A DNA stretch of 14,868 nt from Halobacteriales archaeon QS_9_68_42 (GCA_003022905.1 PXSE01000061.1:1-14868), one strand, 5' to 3'; counted from the first letter of the stretch, positions 5,688 to 12,993 are shown. Numbers and translations: made by a program. The notes: a model not told the origin generated them from the sequence alone.

Positions 5688-7019
5688 ATGAAGCGTACCA
5701 ACACGTTCGCCGTGCGACCGCTCTCCGGGGATGACGAGCAAGTGCTACGGGACCTGTTGGACGCTTCCGCCGCTCTCTGGAACGAAATCAACTTCCAGCG
5801 TCTCATGCGATACTGAGCAAAGCAAAGCTCCGCCCAACAAGTGATTGGGAAGAACAGCGAAGCGTAGCGAGCGTTCTTCCGGCTGAAAGACCAGTACCAC
5901 GATGAGTCAAATACGTCGGTCACAGAACACCCGGACCCGCCGAGCTTCCGTGGGAACGAAGACGACGGACATGTTCTCAAAGGCGTCATCCGCAAGGACG
6001 CATACACTGTCGAATAGGGTGACCGCTCCCGACTTGAGATTATCGTCGGTGAAACCCTGCGAGACAAGCACAATAGTCCGGAGAGCCGCCTTCGACTGGA
6101 AATCGTTGGTGACCCGAATTGGCCCGACTACAGGGAACAAGGTCGATTAGAATTGTGGTACGACGAGACTGACAGCACCGTCCGAGCTTCGCAACCCGTG
6201 ACTGTCACAGACGCGCGGGTCGCTCCACTGGCCGACGAGACGGCCGCTCTGGATATTGGTGCAAACAATCTCGTCGCCTGTACCACCACGACCAGCAAGC
6301 AATACCTGTACGAAGGTCGTGCGTTGTTCGACCGCTTCCGCGAGACGACCGGAGAAATCGCCCGGTTACAGTCAAAACTCGGCGAGGGCCGGTACAGCAG
6401 TCACCGGATACGGCGGCTGTATCGCAAACGGACGCGGCGGCGCGACCATGCCCAAGAGGCGTTATGTCGTGACCTACTGGACCGATTGCACACCGAGGGC
6501 GTGGATACGGCGTATGTCGGTGGGTTGACCGACGTGTTGGACACGCACTGGTCGGTTGAAACTAACGCCAAGACCCACAACTTCTGGGCGTTCAAGCAGT
6601 TTGCCGACCGGCTGGCGTGTACCGCCGAAGAATACGGTATCTCGGTCGAAGTTCGGTCGGAGGCGTGGACAAGTCAAGAGTATCCCCAGTGTGGTTCGAC
6701 AGACCGGACGACACGGCATCAGGGTACGCTCACCTGTCCATGTGGGTTTGAGGGCCACGCCGACCTCACGGCATCAGAAACGTTCCTGAGACGTCATCAG
6801 AACTCGAAGAGTTCTGATTGGCGAACGAGACGCGAAGCGTCTCGTCAACGGCACACAGAGACGGCAGTCAGACCGATGGCACGGCCCGTGCGGTTCGAGT
6901 GGGACGACCACGACTGGTCGGAGTCACCACGCTCTCACCGTCCCAACGAACAGCGCACAGACCCGAGTACCGTCCACCATGACGGGAATATTGCCTCCGG
7001 GGACTCTCAGGCAGTTTGA
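5688..7019 (+). pseudogene. tnpB: IS1341-type TnpB (RNA-guided nuclease) pseudogene
   Basis: One continuous frame reads as haloarchaeal TnpB from MKRTNTFAVRPLSGDDEQ to the TGA at 7017. It is broken by TGA 5814, TAG 5865 and TAG 6015. The two TAGs sit where family members have Trp (NSEA-W and VE-W-GDRSRLE), so they are simple TGG-to-TAG changes. At the TGA, about 25-30 residues of the N-terminal region seem deleted (LMRY joins SAQQV). RuvC motifs: Asp in ALDIGANN (6252-6254) and Asp in GHADLTAS (6762-6764) are present, but the RuvC-II position reads YVGGLTDV with no Glu. The first Cys of the zinc ribbon is Tyr (EYPQCG, 6681-6683). An extra segment with two hairpins lies at 6796-6845. The ATG at 6153 would give 288 aa but lacks the whole N-terminal domain, so it is not a functional nuclease. 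Confidence 0.9.
6796..6845. repeat. Two perfect triloop hairpins inside the tnpB pseudogene
   Basis: Hairpin one pairs ATCAGAACTC (6796-6805) with GAGTTCTGAT (6809-6818). Hairpin two pairs ACGAGACGC (6825-6833) with GCGTCTCGT (6837-6845). Both have the same GAA loop closed by C-G. They encode an in-frame stretch, [19 protein letters not shown], that appears to be extra compared with related TnpB proteins I recall, lying between the last RuvC motif and VRPMARPV. Confidence 0.7.
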
Positions 7020-7040
7020 GACTCCCACGTCGGAGAGGAA

Positions 7041-7115
7041 ACCCCGTCGTCGTCGGGCGACGCCCGACTGCCCGAGGGACGGAGTCCCTCGCTGTTCACG
7101 ACGGGGAGGATGTCA
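7041..7115 (+). ncRNA. Structured right end and putative omega-RNA 3' part of the IS element
   Basis: A three-way junction: the outer 9-bp stem pairs CCCCGTCGT (7042-7050) with ACGACGGGG (7098-7106). It encloses two triloop hairpins, GTCGGGC/GCCCGAC (7052-7068, GAC loop) and GAGGGAC/GTCCCTC (7074-7090, GGA loop). The run GAGGATGTCA follows and is the typical terminus. In TnpB systems the omega RNA overlaps the tnpB 3' end and right end, and its guide is the flanking DNA, here the 3' end of the yhhQ-like gene. With TnpB dead it would need a nuclease in trans. Confidence 0.65.
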
Positions 7116-7841
7116 TTGCAGGACGCCGCTGCCGGACGACTCGGACCGCCGAACCGCGCCGGTGATGAGGTAGACGAACGGCGTATCGGCGAGCGCGATG
7201 AGCAGTTTCAGGAGGTACTGGCCGACGATCAGCGAGAGGACGATGTTCTCCTCATACGTCGGGCCGACGCCGGCGTACTGCGGCAGCACCCAGAAGGCGA
7301 CGCCGACGAACATAACGGTGTCGATGGCCTGGCTGGTGCCCGTCGAGACGATGTTGCGGAGCCACAGCCGGCGGCCGTCGGTCAGGTCGGCGAGTCCGTG
7401 GAAGACGACGATGTCGTAGTTCTGGCTGACGAGATATGCCAGTAGGCTGCCGGCGACGATGTTCGTTGAGGCACCCAGCACCGTCTCGAAGGCCGCCGGA
7501 TCGACGCTGTTGGGTGCTGCCGGCGCCAGGATGGTACTCCACACCAGTGCGAGCACGAGGAAGTTCAGCAGAAAGCCGACGTTGACGAGCACCTGTGCCG
7601 CTCGGCGGCCGTACAGTTCCGCGTAGCAGTCCGAGGCGAGAAACGTCAGCGCGTACGCCAGTGCCGCGCCGGGAAGTACCAGCGTGTCGCCGGTCACCGG
7701 CAACGCGACCGGGGCGTCGAAGGCGAGCACCTTCGACGCGGTCACCTGGGCCGTAACGAGTGCGGCGACGAACAACGCCGACAGCGCGACGGCGCCGGCC
7801 GGGACCGGCACCGCCGTACCGTACCGGTTACTCGTCGTCAT
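7113..7841 (-). CDS. YhhQ/VUT-family queuosine/archaeosine precursor transporter
   Basis: A 242-aa integral membrane protein with about six helices. Segments such as LTFLASDCYAELYGRRAAQVLVN, LVSQNYDIVVFH, WLRNIVSTGTSQAIDT and ADTPFVYLI are characteristic of the YhhQ/VUT (TIGR00697-type) family. Bacterial members import 7-deazaguanine precursors of queuosine. In archaea the likely cargo is a precursor of archaeosine in tRNA, which is inference. The start ATG at 7841 overlaps the upstream CopG-like gene by 14 nt, so the two form an operon. The TGA stop (7113-7115) lies within the terminal GGATGTCA of the IS element, so the last residues (SGSGVLQ) may be altered from the ancestral C-terminus. 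The membrane core is intact. Confidence 0.88.
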   Translation of the reverse strand: MTTSNRYGTAVPVPAGAVALSALFVAALVTAQVTASKVLAFDAPVALPVTGDTLVLPGAALAYALTFLASDCYAELYGRRAAQVLVNVGFLLNFLVLALVWSTILAPAAPNSVDPAAFETVLGASTNIVAGSLLAYLVSQNYDIVVFHGLADLTDGRRLWLRNIVSTGTSQAIDTVMFVGVAFWVLPQYAGVGPTYEENIVLSLIVGQYLLKLLIALADTPFVYLITGAVRRSESSGSGVLQ

Positions 7842-8010
7842 CGGACTCCAGGCGCCCGTGGCGGGCGTCTATCTCGTCAAGGATGTCGAGGTTCTTGCGG
7901 ACCGAGGCCCGGATGGCGTCGCTGCGGTTGACGTACTTGCCGTCCTCGCCGACGTGCTCGTCGAGGTCCGCGAGCAGTTCGCCCGGCATCTCAACGCTTA
8001 TGTTGGCCAT
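7828..8010 (-). CDS. CopG-like ribbon-helix-helix regulator
   Basis: A 60-aa protein. MANISVEMPGELLADLDEHV gives the beta strand and first helix, and VNRSDAIRASVRKNLDIL is the second helix with the conserved NRSDAIR sequence of CopG/NikR-type ribbon-helix-helix DNA-binding domains. An acidic tail (ESDDDE) follows. There is no C-terminal metal-sensing domain. It overlaps the transporter gene by 14 nt and probably regulates this operon. A good TATA-like box is about 25 nt upstream, suggesting a leaderless mRNA. Confidence 0.85.
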   Translation of the reverse strand: MANISVEMPGELLADLDEHVGEDGKYVNRSDAIRASVRKNLDILDEIDARHGRLESDDDE

Positions 8011-8030
8011 ACTCCAGGATTCTCTCGGGA

Positions 8031-8040
8031 GTACTTAATC
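8031..8040 (-). promoter_or_regulatory. TATA-like box of the copG-yhhQ operon
   Basis: The minus strand reads GATTAAGTAC, centred about 25 nt before the ATG at 8010. The spacing fits a leaderless haloarchaeal transcript. It lies just downstream of structured element copy B. Confidence 0.55.
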
Positions 8041-8059
8041 GTTCCAACTGCAGGACGGC

Positions 8060-8148
8060 GTCATAATGATTACTGTACCTGTTTCCCGGTGCGACTGGCC
8101 CATATTCGAGCGGTCGATACTGGAATGACCTGGAGTAATCACTGTCAG
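8060..8148 (-). repeat. Structured intergenic element, copy B
   Basis: An 89-nt counterpart of 4216-4302 on the opposite strand, between tatCt and the copG-like gene. Reading the minus strand it starts CTGACAG at the tatCt stop and ends TATGAC. The closing stem pairs TGATTACT with AGTAATCA (8 bp, extendable with a G-U pair). That stem differs in sequence from the CTGATA/TATCAG stem of copy A but occupies the same place. The central blocks CGACCGCTCGAAT and GTCGCACCGGGAAACAGG are identical in both. As in copy A, the upstream gene ends in GAC TGA and the stop lies in the first arm. Confidence 0.75.
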
Positions 8149-10379
8149 TCCGCGGGTTCGGCAGGGCCGGGGCTCCGCCGGCCGCCGAGCGTGACGAGCC
8201 ACAGGACTCCGAGGCCGAACAGATAGGAGGCGACGATGGGAATCCCGAGCAGGAACATCGTGAACACGCCCCGGGGCGAGAGGAATGAGGCGAGTCCGAG
8301 AACCCCGAGCGTCACCTCGCGCCACCGGCCACGCATTGAGCGGAACGGCACGAGGTTGCCCTGGTGGAACAGGAGCATCGAGACCGGTATCACCGCCAGG
8401 ATGCCGATGCCGACGGTGAGGAAGAATATCATCCAGCCGTAGTTGTTGATGCGGTAGCGAACCAGCATGCCGGCGTCGAGGACGTCACTGGCGAGCCAGG
8501 AGATGGTCGCCGGCGCGACGTAGAGGAAGCCGACGAGGCTCCCGGCGACTAGGCCGCCAAGGAGCGTTCCGCCCCACGCCAGCAGTACGCGGCGGTCGCC
8601 GCGGGCGAGGCCGCGCTTCTTCAGCGCCGGCCACGCGTAGTACAGCAGTAGCGGGAGGGTGGCGGCGGCCCCGAACACCACGGAGACCTTTATCATGAAG
8701 ATGAGCGCCTCGACGGGGTGTAGCACGACCGGCTCGACCTGCGTGGCCGACTCCGGGGTCATCCGTTTGGTGAACTGGTCGTTGAGCCATCCCACCCCGC
8801 CGCGGTACATCGCGAAGAACGAGGTCGCCATCACGGTCATGAACAGGCCGACAAGCCGAAACGACTTCGAGGTGAGGCTGTCGACGATGAACGCGATGTC
8901 GTAGGCGTAGCCGCCGATGTCGTCCTCGTCGACGTCGTCCTCGCTGAAGGCGTCGAGGACGCCGGCGCTCCGGCGCGTGAGGATGCCCGCCTCCTCGTCG
9001 TTCTCGGCGGCCGCTTCCGCGCCCGCCCCGGCGCCCGCCATTTCGGCGTCGCCCTCGGCGCCCCCCCCGTCGCCGTCCTCGAAGTCGGACGGCGAGACGT
9101 CACCGTCGGGCGGCTTCACGTCGTCGAAGCGGTCGAGAATGGCCTCCGCCCGCTCGGGGTCGCCCTCGTCCATGGCCTCGCTGGCCAGCGCCAGCGCCTC
9201 CTCTTCCTCGAGGCGGGTGAACGCCATCGAGGGCGCGGCCCGGATGCCCGCCTCGTCGAGTTCCGAGAGGTCGATGTCGCCCGGGTCGACGTCCGTTCTG
9301 CCGGGAATCTCGAACTCGTCCGCTTCGAGCGAGTCGAGGCCGTCGTACACGAGGTACGCCAGCCCGAGGACGGCGAACCCGGTGCCGTAGAGGAAACCGA
9401 AGGCCGCGAGGTGGGTGGTCTCGGCGACGGCGTAGCCCTCACCGGCCGGCAGGAACCGGTAACTGGAGTCGGCGGCCGCCAGCCCGCGGTTGACGAACAG
9501 GTAGCCGTCGGCCGAGTAGAAAATGTACACCAGGGCGGCGCCGACGACGAACAGGCCGGCCAGCAGGTTCCAGTTGGCGCGGGCCGTTGCAGGCACGTCG
9601 ATGGCGTCGCTGGAGCGTTTGGCGGTGACGAGTATCTTCGTCAGGTACAGCGAGGCCGCATAGAGCGTCACCAGCGGCACCGCCCACATGACCTGGGTGA
9701 ACGGGTCCGGCGGCGAGAACAGCGCGCCGAAGGCGAAGATGCCGATAACCGCGTACTTCCACTTGTCGCGAAACGTCTCGTAGGGGACGATACCGGAGTA
9801 GGCCAGCGAACTCATCACCAGCGGCAACTGGGCGGCCAGGCCGAACGACAGCGACAGAAGAAAGATGAACTGCGCCCACATCGAAATGGAGTACTTCGGA
9901 TCGAACCCGGCGCTGACGGCGTTGCTGGCCAGGAAGTCGAGCATGAGCGGGAAGAAGAGGTTGTACGCGTAGGCGACGCCGCCGAGGAACAGGAGGCTGC
10001 TGACGACGACGAACCCGGCGGCCTTCCACCGGGGGAGGCCGTCGGGCCACCGCCCGCGCCGCCGCAGCGAGTCCCGCGAGTAGTAGATGAGCGGCGGGAT
10101 GGTGAGGACAATACCGACGACGAGGCCGATCTTCACCTGCAGGAGGATGACCTCGAACGGCGTGATGGCGACGATGTCGATGTTCGAGTTGGTGTTGAGG
10201 TCGGTCTTCAGCTGCTGCCAGACGAAAGCCCGGAGGACGTAGATGGTTCCGATGAGGCCGATGACGAAGAGGATGAACACCTTCTGGAGGTGCGTTTGTG
10301 CGGCCGACAGCATCGTCCCGAGGTGCTGGCGGCCCTCGGCGACCGTCCCGGCGACGTCGTCATCAACGGCGCTAGACAC
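8145..10379 (-). CDS. tatCt: Fused double TatC translocase subunit (TatCt)
   Basis: A 744-aa twin-arginine translocase receptor made of two TatC domains, a form known from haloarchaea, where Tat is the main export route. Domain 1 (about 20-255) has six helices, e.g. 31-54, 75-100 and 120-147. Two linker helices lie at about 271-289 and 323-345. A long acidic linker (about 350-490) holds EEEEALALAS and Gly/Asp-rich stretches. Domain 2 (about 490-735) contains another six helices. SPPDPFTQ (222-229) and LSPRGVFT match the loop before the last TatC helix. The GTG start at 10379 is followed by an acidic N-terminus. It is divergent from tatCo with 100 bp between the starts. The frame is intact. 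Confidence 0.95.
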   Translation of the reverse strand: MSSAVDDDVAGTVAEGRQHLGTMLSAAQTHLQKVFILFVIGLIGTIYVLRAFVWQQLKTDLNTNSNIDIVAITPFEVILLQVKIGLVVGIVLTIPPLIYYSRDSLRRRGRWPDGLPRWKAAGFVVVSSLLFLGGVAYAYNLFFPLMLDFLASNAVSAGFDPKYSISMWAQFIFLLSLSFGLAAQLPLVMSSLAYSGIVPYETFRDKWKYAVIGIFAFGALFSPPDPFTQVMWAVPLVTLYAASLYLTKILVTAKRSSDAIDVPATARANWNLLAGLFVVGAALVYIFYSADGYLFVNRGLAAADSSYRFLPAGEGYAVAETTHLAAFGFLYGTGFAVLGLAYLVYDGLDSLEADEFEIPGRTDVDPGDIDLSELDEAGIRAAPSMAFTRLEEEEALALASEAMDEGDPERAEAILDRFDDVKPPDGDVSPSDFEDGDGGGAEGDAEMAGAGAGAEAAAENDEEAGILTRRSAGVLDAFSEDDVDEDDIGGYAYDIAFIVDSLTSKSFRLVGLFMTVMATSFFAMYRGGVGWLNDQFTKRMTPESATQVEPVVLHPVEALIFMIKVSVVFGAAATLPLLLYYAWPALKKRGLARGDRRVLLAWGGTLLGGLVAGSLVGFLYVAPATISWLASDVLDAGMLVRYRINNYGWMIFFLTVGIGILAVIPVSMLLFHQGNLVPFRSMRGRWREVTLGVLGLASFLSPRGVFTMFLLGIPIVASYLFGLGVLWLVTLGGRRSPGPAEPAD

Positions 10380-10479
10380 GACGGGAGGTAGTCAATTCGC
10401 CGTTATCAACCTTTTTGATGTGGCCGCGCGGTTCGGCCCGACGAGAAGGCTTACAAACGCCGGGTTCCGACCGAGCCGC
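10380..10479. promoter_or_regulatory. Divergent tatCt/tatCo promoter region
   Basis: For tatCo, TTACAAA (10451-10457) is centred about 26 nt before the ATG, so the transcript is probably leaderless. For tatCt, the minus strand reads TTGATAAC at about 10402-10409, some 26 nt before its GTG. No further operator-like repeat was noticed. Confidence 0.5.
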
Positions 10480-11180
10480 ATGGCGGAGACCGCCGAGGGG
10501 AGCTACGACGCCGACGAGGGGTTCGTCGGCGACGGCCCCGACACCGACGAGGAGATGCCGCTGGCGGACCACATCGAGGAGATGGTCCGTCGCCTCGGCT
10601 ATGTCATCGTCGTGATGGCGGCCGTCTCGGGCGTCGTCTTCCCCTTCGGCGAGACTATCATCAATTTCCTGTGGTACTCGGTGTTGCCGGGCGGCGACGT
10701 CGCCCGGCCGCGGGTGTACCACCCGCTGGCGCTCATCCTCGCGCGGCTGAAGATCGCCACCCTCGCCGGGTTCGTCGTCGCGCTCCCGGTGTTCGTCTAC
10801 CAGACGTACCTGTTCATGCGGCCCGGCCTCTACGAGCACGAGCGCCGCTACTACCTCGCGTCGGTCCCGACGAGTCTCGTGCTGGCGGGCGTCGGGGTGC
10901 TGTTCGCGTACCTCCTCATCCTGCCGGCTATCTTCACGTACTTTCTCACCTATTCGAAGGACGCCGCGACCATCGCCTTCGCGCTGACTGACACCTTCGA
11001 CCTCATCGTCCTCATGATGGGGCTGTTCGCGGCCGTCTTCCAGATTCCGCTGTTCGTCATGCTCGCCATCATGATGGGGCTGACGACCCGGGCGTGGCTG
11101 GGGCGCCCATCATGGTCGCGGCGACGATGATCGGCCTCTTCGAGTCGACGCTGCTGCTGTTGCGGTGGACCGGCCGCTGA
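10480..11180 (+). pseudogene. tatCo: TatCo (single TatC), C-terminus disrupted by deletion plus frameshift
   Basis: The translocase receptor subunit reads normally for about 207 residues from ATG 10480: acidic N-terminus, helices at about 38-56, 84-112, 128-156 and 172-200, and the TatC signature MRPGLYEHERR (113-123). After TTRAWL it shifts into GRPSWSRRR and stops at 11130. The expected C-terminal helix, APIMVAATMIGLFESTLLLL, is present but in another frame, ending at TGA 11178-11180. About 24 residues that family members carry between these parts (fifth helix and the following SPDP loop) are absent. So this is an internal deletion that also shifts frame, not a simple indel. Tat export is regarded as essential in haloarchaea, so either another copy exists or this is an assembly/sequencing error. 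Confidence 0.88.
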
Positions 11181-11183
11181 TAC

Positions 11184-11200
11184 TGACTGCTGTGACTGTT
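11184..11200 (+). repeat. Short repeat TGACTGCTGTGACTGTT downstream of tatCo
   Basis: The last 13 bases (11188-11200) recur exactly on the minus strand at 13575-13587, and the first 12 recur at 13518-13529 (+), in the pdhA upstream dyad. The 84-bp spacer 11181-11264 between tatCo and the MATE remnant holds nothing else recognisable. Confidence 0.5.
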
Positions 11201-11264
11201 CGCCGATTCGACTGTATGCCTTCGTGCGTCGACACCGCAACGACCTGCGGCAGTTAGCGTAAGG

Positions 11265-11510
11265 TCAGTCGGTGGCCGTCCCGGCGGCCTCCTCGACCGC
11301 GTTCGAGAACATCTGCTCGTAGCGCAGCAGGTAGAACCTCCCGACGCCGACGGCGGCGACCTCTTCGTCGCCGAGTCGGCCCAGCCAGAACGTGTCGACG
11401 AGCTGGTTGAGGACCTGGCCGAGGTTCTGGACGACCAGTGGGAGCGCCAGGACGACGAGCGTCGAGGTTATCGGCCCCCCCGTGACGTCGTCCGTCGAGA
11501 CGTCCAACAA
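11265..11510 (-). pseudogene. MATE-family efflux transporter remnant
   Basis: The open frame encodes only 81 aa, while MATE transporters are about 450-480. Residues 1-57 (TSTLVVLALPLVVQNLGQV, then DTFWLGRLGDEEVAAVG) are the standard MATE N-terminus with its first helix. The rest, RFYLLRYEQMFSNAVEEAAG, does not continue the family and could be the gene's own C-terminal tail joined after a large in-frame deletion. The start is TTG (11510 or 11507), fitting a strong TATA box about 31 nt upstream. A functional transporter is not possible from this ORF. Confidence 0.75.
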
Positions 11511-11536
11511 CCCTATCGGAACCGAAGTGTGGCGAG

Positions 11537-11546
11537 AAATATAAAG
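11537..11546 (-). promoter_or_regulatory. TATA box of the MATE remnant
   Basis: The minus strand reads CTTTATATTT, a near-consensus haloarchaeal TATA element centred about 31 nt before the TTG start. The promoter has been kept although the gene is truncated. Confidence 0.6.
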
Positions 11547-11600
11547 TAACTATGGGCACGAAAATAGCGGTGCCCGGGTCGACCAGCCCGACAACCGCAC

Positions 11601-11608
11601 GCTTTTGT
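11601..11608 (+). promoter_or_regulatory. TATA-like box of lipA
   Basis: GCTTTTGT is centred about 26 nt before the lipA ATG, consistent with a leaderless transcript. The match to consensus is modest. Confidence 0.4.
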
Positions 11609-11630
11609 CGTCGGAGGCGAACTGTCCCAT

Positions 11631-12575
11631 ATGAGTAGTCGGCGCCGCAAGCCGGAGTGGCTGAAGTCCCGACCGCCCAGCGGCGAGCGGTTCGCCGAGA
11701 TCAAGGAGACGCTCCGGGACCGGAACCTCCACACCGTCTGCGAGGAGGCCAACTGCCCGAACCTCGGGGACTGCTGGAGCGGGCGGAACGGCCCGGGAAC
11801 GGCGACGTTCATGCTGATGGGGGACCGCTGTTCGCGCGGCTGTAACTTCTGTGACGTCGCCACCGGTGGGATGGAGCCGCTGGACCCCGAGGAACCGGCC
11901 AACGTCGCCGAGGCCGTCGCCGAAATCGGCCTGGAGTACGTCGTCCTGACGTCGGTCGACCGCGACGACCTCGCCGACGGCGGCGCCGGTCACTTCGCCG
12001 AGACCATCCGCGAGATAAAACGCCGCGATTCCTCGATTCTCGTCGAGACGCTGGTCCCGGACTTCGGCGGCGACCCCGACGATGTCCGGAAGATAATCGA
12101 CGCCCAACCGGACGTCATCGCCCACAACGTCGAGACGGTCGACCGCCTGCAGTGGCCCGTCCGGGACCGCCGGGCCGGCTACGAACAGTCGCTGTCGGTG
12201 CTGGAGCAGGTCGAGCGGGAGTCCGAGGTCTACACCAAGACCAGCCTCATGCTCGGGGTCGGCGAGTACGACCACGAGGTGTACCGGACGCTTTCGGACC
12301 TCCGGGAGGTCGACGTCGACATCGTCACGTTCGGGCAGTACCTCCAGCCCTCCCGGTCGCACCTGGAGGTGTTCGACTACGTCCACCCCGACAAGTTCGA
12401 CGTCTGGAAGACCGTCGCCGAGGAGGAGTTCGGCTTCCTCTACTGTGCCTCGGGGCCGATGGTCCGGTCGTCGTTCAAGGCCGGCGAGTTCTTCGTCGAG
12501 GCGCTGTTGCGGGACGGCAAGAGCGTGGAGGAGGCGAGGGCGGTCGCCGAACAGCGTGAGGCGACCGCCGAATGA
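11631..12575 (+). CDS. lipA: Lipoyl synthase
   Basis: Radical SAM enzyme that inserts two sulfurs into octanoyl groups on lipoyl domains, such as the E2 subunit of 2-oxoacid dehydrogenases. It has 314 residues, the usual size. The auxiliary [4Fe-4S] cluster motif is C-x4-C-x5-C (Cys37, Cys42, Cys48 in CEEANCPNLGDC). The radical SAM motif is Cys67, Cys71 and Cys74 (CSRGCNFC). The C-terminal Ser ligand of the auxiliary cluster is in VRSSFKAGEFF. TSVDRDDLADGGAGHF is also a LipA hallmark. It lies upstream of pdhA on the same strand, although separated by about 1.2 kb, fitting its role in making the cofactor for that complex. Confidence 0.97.
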   Translation: MSSRRRKPEWLKSRPPSGERFAEIKETLRDRNLHTVCEEANCPNLGDCWSGRNGPGTATFMLMGDRCSRGCNFCDVATGGMEPLDPEEPANVAEAVAEIGLEYVVLTSVDRDDLADGGAGHFAETIREIKRRDSSILVETLVPDFGGDPDDVRKIIDAQPDVIAHNVETVDRLQWPVRDRRAGYEQSLSVLEQVERESEVYTKTSLMLGVGEYDHEVYRTLSDLREVDVDIVTFGQYLQPSRSHLEVFDYVHPDKFDVWKTVAEEEFGFLYCASGPMVRSSFKAGEFFVEALLRDGKSVEEARAVAEQREATAE

Positions 12576-12657
12576 GCGAACGGGGAACGGGAGGCCGACC
12601 GGAGGGAGGCCTCCATATGGGTGAGCGGCGTCCTCGCGAGTGAAGCGAGCGAGGGCT

Positions 12658-12678
12658 CGGCAGAGCTTCGCTCTGCCG
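12658..12678. repeat. Perfect 9-bp TTC triloop hairpin
   Basis: CGGCAGAGC (12658-12666) pairs with GCTCTGCCG (12670-12678) around a TTC loop. On the other strand this is a GAA loop closed by C-G, the same design as the hairpins in tnpB and at 13476-13494. Confidence 0.7.
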
Positions 12679-12983
12679 GCGACCGCAGGGAGCCGCGAGC
12701 GAAGCGACCCGTGAGGCCCGCGAGGCGGCGCACGCCGCCTTGGACTGAGCGAACGGGAGGAGCGACTGACGGGAGCGACGACACGGGAGACGTAGCGCGG
12801 CCGACCACAGGGAGACCACGGAGATGCCGAACGGTGACAGAACGACGACAGTGGAGCCTTTGACTCGGACGGAAAACGGCGCGTACAGCCGCGAGACGTC
12901 GCCGCACCCGGACTGCACGAGATGACGCTCGGCCGACCCGGCGGGACGGAATCGTATGACGTTTGGAAACAATTGCCAGAATC

Positions 12984-12993
12984 TATTTTTATA
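12984..12993 (+). promoter_or_regulatory. TATA box before the 67-aa ORF
   Basis: TATTTTTATA is a strong AT-rich element in GC-rich surroundings. It predicts a transcript starting at about 13014, roughly 13 nt before the ATG at 13027. Confidence 0.6.

Larger units (their letters stand above)
5402..7115 (+). mobile_element. IS1341-type (IS200/IS605 family) element, tnpB only, decayed
   Basis: The element comprises a divergent small RHH-like gene, a tnpB pseudogene and a structured right end closing with GAGGATGTCA, typical of haloarchaeal elements of this kind. No tnpA (Y1 transposase) is present, so it would depend on a tnpA in trans even if tnpB were intact. The right boundary near 7115 is fairly secure. 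The left boundary is a guess based on the nested hairpin at 5402-5466; the element could start closer to tnpB, excluding the RHH gene. Confidence 0.6.

Noticed and set aside
6153..7019. Treating the 288-codon frame as a complete small TnpB
   Set aside because: The frame continues upstream through three stops with clear TnpB sequence to 5688, so it is the 3' part of a pseudogene. Zinc-ribbon and RuvC-II residues are also lost.
9411..10391. 326-codon plus-strand frame opposite tatCt
   Set aside because: Composition (Glu/Arg/Asp/Gly repeats without fold) is a high-GC antisense shadow of the clear TatCt gene.
10990..11180. Programmed frameshift in tatCo
   Set aside because: A shift alone would not restore the protein, because about 24 residues including the fifth helix are missing.
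11221..11262. Possible 3' end of a gene (reads FVRRHRNDLRQLA then stop)
   Set aside because: Too short, with no start or recognisable family upstream.
12440..12972. Two long minus-strand frames after lipA
   Set aside because: They translate the GAGCGAA-type repeats into Ser/Arg/Ala-rich sequence and run antisense into lipA.
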